Part shown: positions 55,991 through 64,000 of the stretch, one piece after another
Layout: every line of letters begins with the position of its first letter
How positions within the stretch are numbered: the stretch's first letter is position 1
Assembly: GCA_034769895.1 (NCBI GenBank)
Contig: CM068367.1
Coordinates: 126,083,927-126,147,926 of the forward strand
Reading direction: 5' to 3'
Length of the DNA: 64,000 nucleotides
Origin: Magicicada septendecula
Taxonomy: Eukaryota > Arthropoda > Insecta > Hemiptera > Cicadidae
Program-made: the position numbers and the translations under genes
Notes under the pieces: model-generated
Seen by the model: only the letters and a program-made list of their open reading frames with translations
Database searches by the model: none
Told to the model about the DNA's origin: nothing

Positions 55991-58246
55991 AACATAAAAC
56001 GTTGCAGGTAAACTACCTGTTTCTCTAAACCGATCTTCACCAAAATCAATAGACCTTCAGTCCTCTGCAACAGAAAAAAAATATTTGATTCTGTTTCAAT
56101 TTGCGGCGGTTATCGTTCGTCATGGAAACATTTCTCTTGTTACAACATAACATGTTTCAGGTAAACTACCCTTTACCTTTACCGATCTTCACCAAAATCA
56201 ACAGGTCTTGAGCTCTCTACAATTTAGAAATGTATGCAAAAAAATATTTGATTTTCTTTGAATTTACGGCAGTTATCGTTCGTCATAGAAAAAATTACCC
56301 TTGTTAAAACATAAAACGTTGCAGGTAAACTACCCCTTTCTCTAAACCGATCTTCACCAAAATCAGCAGACCTTCAGTACTCTACAATTCAGGGCTATAT
56401 GCAAAACATTATTTGATTCTGTTTGAATTTGCGGCTTTTATCGTTTGCCATACTAAATACCCTTGTTAAAATATAAAACGTTGCAGGTAAACTACCCCTT
56501 TCCCTTAACCGATCTTCACCAAAAACAATAGGTCTTGAGTACTCTACAATTCAGGGCTGTATGCAAAAAATTATTTGATTCTGTGTGAATTTGCGGCTCT
56601 TATCGTTTGCCATACTAAATACCCTTCTTAAAATATAAAACGTTACAGGGAAACTACCCCTTTCCCTTAACCGATCTTCAACAAAATCAACAGACATTGA
56701 GATCGGTATAATTAAAAAAGGTATGAAAAAGACTAGTAGATTCTGTTTGAATTTGCGGCTGTTATCGTTTGCCATAGAAAAAAATTACCCTTGATAAGAA
56801 AAACGTTGCCGGTAAACTACCCCTTCCCGTTAACCGATCTTCACCAAAAACTACAGATCTTGAGTACTCTACAAATCAGAGCTGTATGCAAAAAAGTATT
56901 TGATTTTGTTTGAATTTGCGATTCTTATCGTTTGCCACAGTAAATACCCTTTTAAAACATAAAACGTTGCAGGTAAACTACCCCTTTCCATTAACCGATA
57001 TTCACCAAAAACAATAGATCTTGAGTACTCTACACATCAGGACTGCATGCAAAACATTGCTTGATTCTGTTTGAATTTGCGGCTCTTATCGTTTGCCATA
57101 GAAAATACCCTTTTAAAACAAAACGTTGCAGGTAAACTACCCCTTTCCCTTAACCGATCTTCACCAAAAACAATAGGTCCTGAGCACTCTACAATTCAGG
57201 GCTGTATGCAAAACATTATTTGATTCTTTTTACATTTGCGGCTATTATCGTTTGCCATAGAAAATACCCTTGTTAAAATATAAAATGTTGGAGGTAAACT
57301 ACCCCTTTCCCTTAACCGATCTTCACCAAAACCAACTGGTCTTGAAAACTCTATAATTCAGGGTTGTATGCAAAAGACTAGTTGATTCTGTTTGAATTTG
57401 CGGATTTTATCGTTTGCCATAGAAAAAGAAAATTACCCTTGTTTAAAAAAAAACGTTGCAGGTAAACTACCCCTTTCCCTTAACCGATCTTCACCAAAAT
57501 CGATAGGTCTTGAGTACTCTACAAATCAGGGCTGTATGCAAAACATTATGTGATTCTATTTCAATTTGCGACTCTTATCGTTTGCCATAGAAAATGCCCT
57601 TTTAAAACATAAAACGTAGCAGGTAAACTACCCCTTTCCCTTAACCGATCTTCACTAAAATCAATCGGTCTTGAGAACTCTACAATTTAGGGCTGCATGC
57701 ACAAAATTATTTGATTCTGTTTGAATTTGCGGCTGTTATCGTTTGCCATAGAAAACAATTACCCTTGATTTTAAAAAACAGTTGCAGGTAATCTATCCCT
57801 TTCCCTCAACCGATCTTCACCAAAAACAATAGGTCGTGAGTACTCTACAAATCAATGCTGTATGCAAAAAATTGTTTGATTCTGTTTGAATTTGCGGCTA
57901 TCGTTTGCCATAGAAAAAAATTACCCTTGATAAGAAAAACGTTGCGGGTAAACTACCCCTTTCCCTTAACCGATCTTCACCAAAACCAATATGTCTTGAG
58001 AACTCTATAATTCAGGGCTGTATGCAAAAGAGTAGTTGATTCTGTTTGAATTTGCGGCTGTGATCGTTTGCCATAGAAAAACAAAATTACCCTTGTTTAA
58101 AAAAAAACGTTGCAGGTAAACTACCCCTTTCCCTTAACCGATCTTCACCAAAATCAATAAGTCTTGAGAACTCTACAATTTAGGGCTGTATGCAAATAAT
58201 CATTTGATTCAGTTTGAATTTGCGGCTGTTATCGTTTGCCATAGAA
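55991..58246 (+). repeat. Satellite S array, about 14 monomers
   Basis: The longest plus-strand array in the window. The monomers change from TTTACGGCAGTTATCGTTCG variants at the left to TTTGCGGCTGTTATCGTTTG variants at the right, the same polarity as in the other arrays. Confidence 0.9.
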
Positions 58247-58409
58247 AAAAATCTACAGACAGACACATAGATAGATAGACAGACAGACACTTTTCGAAAA
58301 AATGACTTTTTTTCATGTTTTGACTGTAGTACAATCAGAATCTGCAATAATCTCAAACACGATTTTTTTGCCATCACCATACTTCCATTTCCTTAAGAAA
58401 CATGAAAGT
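58247..58409 (+). repeat. Module A
   Basis: GACA/GATA run, A block, and a mutated hairpin ACTTCCATTTCC-TTAA-GAAACATGAAAGT directly followed by module B copy 10. Confidence 0.75.
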
Positions 58410-58410
58410 T

Positions 58411-58712
58411 AATATCGGTATGGAGAACCATACATGACTTCCATGTTCTAAGATTAATATTTAAAATCATTTTCGAAATGAAATATTTCCATAGAAACTA
58501 CTTCTTTCTACTTATTGCTTCAGCCTTAACCACAGTACTGTGGTCACTAAAGTATACCACCTCACGTTATCGCACTCGATTTTCACTGATGATGGAAGTC
58601 GATGGCATTGCCGAAACGTCTGGTTTTGTAGAAAACATTGGACTACGGGCAAACAGCCCGGGAAGAAATTTAACAAAAACTACTTCTTTCTTGCCGATAA
58701 CGTAGTACACAT
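58411..58712 (+). repeat. Module B, copy 10
   Basis: CTGATGATGGAAGTCGATGGC, then ATTGCCGAAACG (two stem changes); followed by module C instead of tail T. Confidence 0.82.
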
Positions 58713-59215
58713 ATATATAAAAAATATGCATAAAATTAATGGCTTGCATAATTTAATGATTGATCTCCATTAAGTAGTGCTCAAGTTAACAAAGTTTTAA
58801 TATTATGATGTCCGTAATTAAAACATCAGAGCAGGTTTGGTGTGTATGATGGTACACCGTGGACACTTTTTCGGCTTGCACGCGTTATGTTGGTGTGGGT
58901 TTCGGCACTTTCCATTTAAAAAGCGTGCAAATGTAAGAAAATAAACATGAGTGAGGCCAGAAATAACGCGAATTTTGTGCGTGTGTGTGTGTTCCCTGCC
59001 TTTTTATTTCAGTAATCATAATAATAAAATGGAAACGTAAACATTACATAATTGAGATATGCTTGCCTGCCACGAACGATATATTTTCACTCATACATGA
59101 TTTACACTAAAATGAAAAAATTATAATTTTATTGCCTGGCAACAAAATTATTTTATTTTTAACAATTACCATTATTTGAAAAAGTTTAAATGAATTTTCA
59201 AGTACTTTACTGTTG
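58713..59215 (+). repeat. Module C, short form
   Basis: Same order as 46926-47849 reversed, but lacking ~245 bp between GTGGACA and CGGCTTGCACGCG and with only (GT)7. Confidence 0.75.
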
Positions 59216-59569
59216 TTAAAACGTAAAAGGTTGCAGGTAAACTACCCCTTCCCCTTAACCGATCTTCACCAAAATCAAAAGTCCTTGAGATCTCTACAAT
59301 TCATGGAGGTATGCAAAAAAAGTATTTGATTCTGTTTGAATCTGCGGCTCTTATCGTTTGCCATAGAAAATTACCCTTGATAAAATCAGGACTGTATGCA
59401 AAAAATTATTTGATTCTGTTTGAATTTGCGGCTGTTATCGTTTGCCAAAGAAAAAAAATCTACAGACAGACACACACAGACACTTTTCGAAAAACGACTT
59501 TTTTTCATGTTTTGAGTGTAGTACAATCGTACATCACCATACTTCCATTTCCTTAAGGAACATGGAAGT
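59216..59569 (+). repeat. Satellite S monomers and module A
   Basis: About 1.5 shortened monomers (two GATTCTGTTTGAATYTGCGG words 97 bp apart) and an A module (59455-59569) with part of the block deleted (TAGTACAATCGTACATCACC). The hairpin ACTTCCATTTCC-TTAA-GGAACATGGAAGT is intact. Confidence 0.75.
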
Positions 59570-59636
59570 AAAAATTACCTTTGTTAAAACATAAAATGTT
59601 GCAGGTAAACTACCTCTTTCCCTTAACCGACCTTCA

Positions 59637-61946
59637 CCAAAACCAACTGGTCTTGAAAACTCTATAATTCAGGGTTGTATGCAAAAGACTAGTTGATTCT
59701 GTTTGAATTTGCGGATTTTATCGTTTGCCATAGAAAAAGAAAATTACCCTTGTTTAAAAAAAAACGTTGCAGGTAAACTACCCCTTTCCCTTAACCGATC
59801 TTCACCAAAATCAATACGTCTTGAGTACTCTGCAAATCAGGGCTGTATGCAAAACATTATGTGATTCTATTTCAATTTGCGACTCTTATCGTTTGCCATA
59901 GAAAATGCCCTTTTAAAACATAAAACGTAGCAGGTAAACTACCCCTTTCCCTTAACCGATCTTCACTAAAATCAATCGGTCTTGAGAACTCTACAATTTA
60001 GGGCTGCATGCAAAAAATTATTTGATTCTGTTTGAATTTGCGGCTGTTATCGTTTGCCATAGAAAACAATTACCCTTGATTTTAAAAAACAGTTGCAGGT
60101 AATCTATCCCTTTCCCTCAACCGATCTTCACCGAAAACAATAGGTCGTGAGTACTCTACAAATCAATGCTGTATGCAAAAAATTGTTTGATTCTGTTTGA
60201 ATTTGCGGCTATCGTTTGCCATAGAAAAAAATTACCCTTGATAAGAAAAACGTTGCTGGTAAACTACCCCTTTCCCTTAACCGATCTTCACCAAAACCAA
60301 TATGTCTTGAGAACTCTATAATTCAGGGCTGTATGCAAAAGAGTAGTTGATTCTGTTTGAATTTGCGGCTGTGATCGTTTGCCATAGAAAAACAAAATTA
60401 CCCTTGTTTAAAAAAAAACGTTGCAGGTAAACTACCCCTTTCCCTTAACCGATCTTCACCAAAATCAATAGGTCCTGAGAACTCTACAATTTAGGGCTGT
60501 ATGCAAATAATCATTTGATTCAGTTTGAATTTGCGGCTGTTATCGTTTGCCATAGAAAAAAATCTACAGACAGACACATAGATAGATAGACAGACAGACA
60601 CTTTTCGAAAAATGACTTTTTTTCATGTTTTGACTGTAGTACAATCAGAATCTGCAATAATCTCAAACACGATTTTTTTGCCATCACCATACTTCCATTT
60701 CCTTAAGAAACATGAAAGTTAATATCGGTATGGAGAACCATACATGACTTCCATGTTCTAAGATTAATATTTAAAATCATTTTCGAAATGAAATATTTCC
60801 ATAGAAACTACTTCTTTCTACTTATTGCTTCAGCCTTAACCACAGTACTGTGGTCACTAAAGTATACCACCTCACGTTATCGCACTCGATTTTCACTGAT
60901 GATGGAAGTCGATGGCATTGCCGAAACGTCTGGTTTTGTAGAAAACATTGGACTACGGCCAAACAGCCCGGGAAGAAATTTAACAAAAACTACTTCTTTC
61001 TTGCCGATAACGTAGTACACATATATATAAAAAATATGCATAAAATTAATGGCTTGTATAATTTAATGATTGATCTCCATTAAGTAGTGCTCAAGTTAAC
61101 AAAGTTTTAATATTATGATGTCCGTAATTAAAACATCAGAGCAGGTTTGGTGTGTATGAGGGTACACCGTGGACACTTTTTCGGCTTGCACGCGTTATGT
61201 TGGTGTGGGTTTCGGCACTTTCCATTTAAAAAGCGTGCAAATGTAAGAAAATAAACATGAGCGAGGCCAGAAATAACGCGAATTTTGTGCGTGTGTGTGT
61301 GTTCCCTGCCTTTTTATTTCAGTAATCATAATAATAAAATGGAAACGTAAACATTACATAATTGAGATATGCTTGCCTGCCACGAACGATATATTTTCAC
61401 TCATACATGATTTACACTAAAATGAAAAAATTATAATTTTATTGCCTGGCAACAAAATTATTTTATTTTTAACAATTACCATTATTTGAAAAAGTTTAAA
61501 TGAATTTCAAGTACTTTACTGTTGTTAAAACGTAAAAGGTTGCAGGTAAACTACCCCTTCCCCTTAACCGATCTTCACCAAAATCAAAAGTCCTTGAGAT
61601 CTCTACAATTCATGGAGGTATGCAAAAAAAGTATTTGATTCTGTTTGAATTTGCGGCTCTTATCGTTTGCCATAGAAAATTACCCTTGATAAAATCAGGA
61701 CTGTATGCAAAAAATTATTTGATTCTGTTTGAATTTGCGGCAGTTATCGTTTGCCAAAGAAACAAAATCTACAGACAGACACACACAGACACTTTTCGAA
61801 AAACGACTTTTTTTCATGTTTTGAGTGTAGTACAATCGTACATCACCATACTTCCATTTCCTTAAGGAACATGGAAGTAAAAATTACCTTTGTTAAAACA
61901 TAAAATGTTGCAGGTAAACTACCCCTTTCCCTTAACCGACCTTCAC
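59637..61946 (+). repeat. 2.31-kb duplicated block, second copy
   Basis: Contains S 59637-60556, A 60557-60719, module B copy 11 at 60721-61022, C 61023-61519, S, and A ending at 61878, in the same order as the first copy with very few substitutions. Confidence 0.9.
60721..61022 (+). repeat. Module B, copy 11
   Basis: Practically identical to copy 10 as part of the tandem duplication. Confidence 0.85.
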
Positions 61947-62046
61947 CAAAAACAATAGGTCTTGAGAACTCTACAATTCAGGGCTGTATGCAAAACATTA
62001 TTTGATTCTGTTTGAATTTGCGGCTGTTATCGTTTGCCATAGAAAA
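61947..62046 (+). repeat. Satellite S monomer (end)
   Basis: The remainder of one monomer, ending GTTTGCCATAGAAA before module B copy 12. Confidence 0.8.
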
Positions 62047-62350
62047 ATATCGGTATGGAGAGCCATATATGACTCCCATGTTCTAAGATTTATATTTTAA
62101 ATCATTTACGAAATGAAATGTTTCCATAGAAACTACTTCTTTCCACTTATTGCTTCAGTCTTAACCACAGTTCTGTGGTCACTAACGTATACCACCCCAC
62201 GTTATCGCACTCGATTTTCACTGATGATGGCAGTCGACGGCACTGCCGAAACGTCTGGTTTTGCAGAAAACATTGGACTACGGCCAAACAGCCGGGAAGG
62301 AATTTTAACAACAAACTACTACTTTGTTGCCGATGTCGTAGTACACATAT
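62047..62350 (+). repeat. Module B, copy 12
   Basis: The core CTGATGATGGCAGTCGACGG, then CACTGCCGAAACG is identical to copy 1, with the complete GGCAGT/ACTGCC stem. Copy 12 also resembles copy 1 in its start (AAATGAAATGTTTCC), so they are close relatives. Confidence 0.85.
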
Positions 62351-63322
62351 AAAAATTATCGCCTCCCCCTTCAACTATAATTTTCATTTGTAGAAAATTA
62401 CCCCCAGCCCGTTCAACTAGCCTCTTCATTTATAGATATTTCATCTACGTTTCTACAGTGGATTATTAAGATCTTCTCATCAGGATACTTTATTTATCAA
62501 AATTAAGTACTTCACTCTTGTTGCAACAAAAAATGTTTCACGTAAACTGCCCTTTCCCCGTAACCGATCTTCACAAAAATCAACAGGCCTTGAGTATTCT
62601 ACAACTCAGGCACATATGTACAAATTATTTGATTGTGTAAATTTACGGCAGTTATCGTTCGTCATGAAAACATTTCTCTTGTTACAACATAAAATGTTGC
62701 AGGTAAACTACCCCTTTCCCTTAACCGATCTTCACCAAAATCAACAGGCCTTGAGTACTCTAAAATTTAGGGACGTTTGCAAAAACTTATTTGATTATGT
62801 TTGAATTTACGGCAGTTATCGTTCTTCATGGAAAACGTTCTCTTTTTACAACATAAAATGTTGCAGGTAAACTACCCCTTTCCCTTAACCGATCTTCACC
62901 AAAATCAACAGGCCTTCAGTCTTTTATAACTGATGAACTTATCCAAACAAATATTTGATTCTGTTTGAATTTGCGGGTGTTATCGTTTGCCATAGAAAAT
63001 ACCCTTGTTAAAACATAAAATGTTGCAGGTAAACTACCCCTTTCCCTTAGACGATCTTCACCAAAAACAATAGGTCTTTAGAACTCTACAATTCAGGGCT
63101 GTATGCAAAAGAGTAGTTGATTCTGTTTGAATTTGCGGCTGTTATCGTTTGCCATAGAAAATACTCTTGTTAAAACATAAAACGTTGCAGGTAAACTACC
63201 CCTTTCCCTTCACCGATCTTCACCAAAAACAATAGGTCTTGATAACTCGATAATTCAGGGCTGTACGCAAAACATTATTTGATTATGTTTGAATTTGCGG
63301 CTGTTATCGTTTGCCATAAAAA
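62351..63322 (+). repeat. Tail T and satellite S array (about 5 monomers)
   Basis: Tail 62351-62520, then S monomers. The first monomers closely follow those of composite 1 (1096-1450), including GTCATGAAAA and ACTCTAAAATTTAGGGACGT. Confidence 0.85.
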
Positions 63323-63555
63323 AATATCGGTATGGAGAACCATACATGACTTCCATATTCTAAGATTTATATTTAAAATCATTTTCAGCCAAACAGCCAG
63401 GCTGTGTCTTACTTGCCTTTTTATTGCTGTATTAAATGAAAAATATTATATTACATTAAAATGAAAAAATTATAATTTTATTGCCTGGCAACAAAATTAT
63501 TTTATTTTTAACAATTACCATTGTTTCAAAAAGTTTAAATAAATTTTCAAGTACT
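63323..63555 (+). repeat. Fused module B (5' 65 bp) and module C (3' ~170 bp)
   Basis: B starts AATATCGGTATGGAGAACC and breaks at CATTTTC. AGCCAAACAGCCAGGCTG and then C sequence (CCTTTTTATTGCTG ... TTATTGCCTGGCAACAAAAT) follow, so the hammerhead-like core is lost. Confidence 0.7.
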
Positions 63556-64000
63556 TTACTCTTGTTAAAACGTAAAAGGTTGCAGGTAACCTACCCCTTC
63601 CCCTTAACCGATCTTCACCAAAATCGAAAGTCATTGAGACCTCTACCATTGAGGGACGTATGCAAAAAATTATTTGATTCTGTTTGAATTTGCGGCTGTT
63701 ATCGTTTGCCATAGAAAATACGCTTGATAAAAAAACGTTGCAGGTAAACTACCCCTTCCCCTTAACCGATCTTCACCAAAAACAATAGGTCTTGAGTACT
63801 CTACAAATCAGGGCTGTATGCAAAACATTATTTGATTCTGTTTGAATTTGCGGCTGTTATCGTTTGCCATAGAAAATACCCTTGTTAAAAAAACGTTGCC
63901 GGTAAACTACCCCTTTCCCTCAACCGATCTTCACCAAAAACAATAGGTCTTGAGAACTCTAAAATTTAGGGCTGTATGCAAATAATCTTTTGATTCTGTT
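63556..64000 (+). repeat. Satellite S array running off the right edge
   Basis: Monomer landmarks GGTAAC(C) near 63585 and GGTAAAC near 63743 and 63900. The array continues beyond the window. Confidence 0.88.

Larger units (their letters stand above)
57326..59636 (+). repeat. 2.31-kb duplicated block, first copy
   Basis: S monomers, A, B, C, S and A in one block that is repeated almost unchanged at 59637-61946 (offset 2309-2311 bp at several landmarks). Few differences are seen, such as CTACGGGCAAAC versus CTACGGCCAAAC, and GATGGTACACC versus GAGGGTACACC. The junction lies inside a satellite monomer at CGACCTTCACCAAAA. Confidence 0.9.

Overview
This window is eukaryotic nuclear DNA from an arthropod, most probably an insect with a large, repeat-rich genome. 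The base composition is AT-rich. The only long intact reading frames belong to a non-LTR retrotransposon. There are relics of jockey-type and other LINEs, Penelope, mariner, Harbinger-like and hAT-like elements, long GA and CA microsatellites, and one clean tRNA gene. I cannot name the species. I see no convincing host protein-coding gene; a small GC-rich patch near 23.9-24.1 kb is the only weak candidate for host exon or promoter sequence.

Layout. 0-3.5 kb: a LINE reverse-transcriptase relic at the left edge, then a modular repeat made of a ~300-bp module with a hammerhead-like core (called B here), a ~175-bp tail (T), an array of ~163-bp satellite monomers (S), and a 3' module with a GACA-rich run and a terminal hairpin (A). 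4-9.3 kb: LINE tails, a Harbinger-like 5' fragment interrupted by a decayed jockey copy, and a Penelope-type palindrome inside a LINE tail. 9816-9887: tRNA-Gly(TCC). 12.26-17.6 kb, minus strand: a jockey-clade retrotransposon with intact gag and endonuclease/RT frames that overlap by ATGA. 17.7-19.4 kb: a TTA-flanked Harbinger-like element and two hAT-like miniature elements. 19.4-31 kb: AT-rich DNA with palindromes, many LINE tails and a Penelope GIY-YIG endonuclease fragment nested in a LINE tail. 31.3-34 kb: a second B/T/S/A cluster with two B units head to tail. 34.5-44.9 kb: an hAT-like element, a mariner relic, more LINE relics and GA microsatellites. 44.9-54.1 kb: one mariner relic split by about 8.17 kb of B/T/S/A material. 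55.1-64 kb: a large B/T/S/A field including a 2.31-kb tandem duplication.

How the parts relate. Two observations suggest that B-T-S(n)-A is one mobile element with a variable number of internal satellite monomers. First, the 8.17-kb block in the mariner relic starts exactly at a B start and ends exactly at an A hairpin, and the mariner reading frame resumes at the junction. Second, a compact copy with only two monomers (about 970 bp) is seen once a 2.48-kb insertion in its GT run is discounted. The terminal hairpin, the GACA-type microsatellite, the internal tandem repeats and a 12-13-nt string shared in inverted orientation between the two ends resemble Helentron/HINE elements. The CTGANGA-stem-GAAA core inside B resembles the hammerhead motif of Penelope-like elements and retrozymes. 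That combination is the most interesting content of the window.

The S, B and A modules give many short open frames and the microsatellites give poly-TH or poly-CV frames; none is annotated as a gene. Module boundaries are read by eye and are accurate to roughly 5-20 bp unless a motif fixes them.
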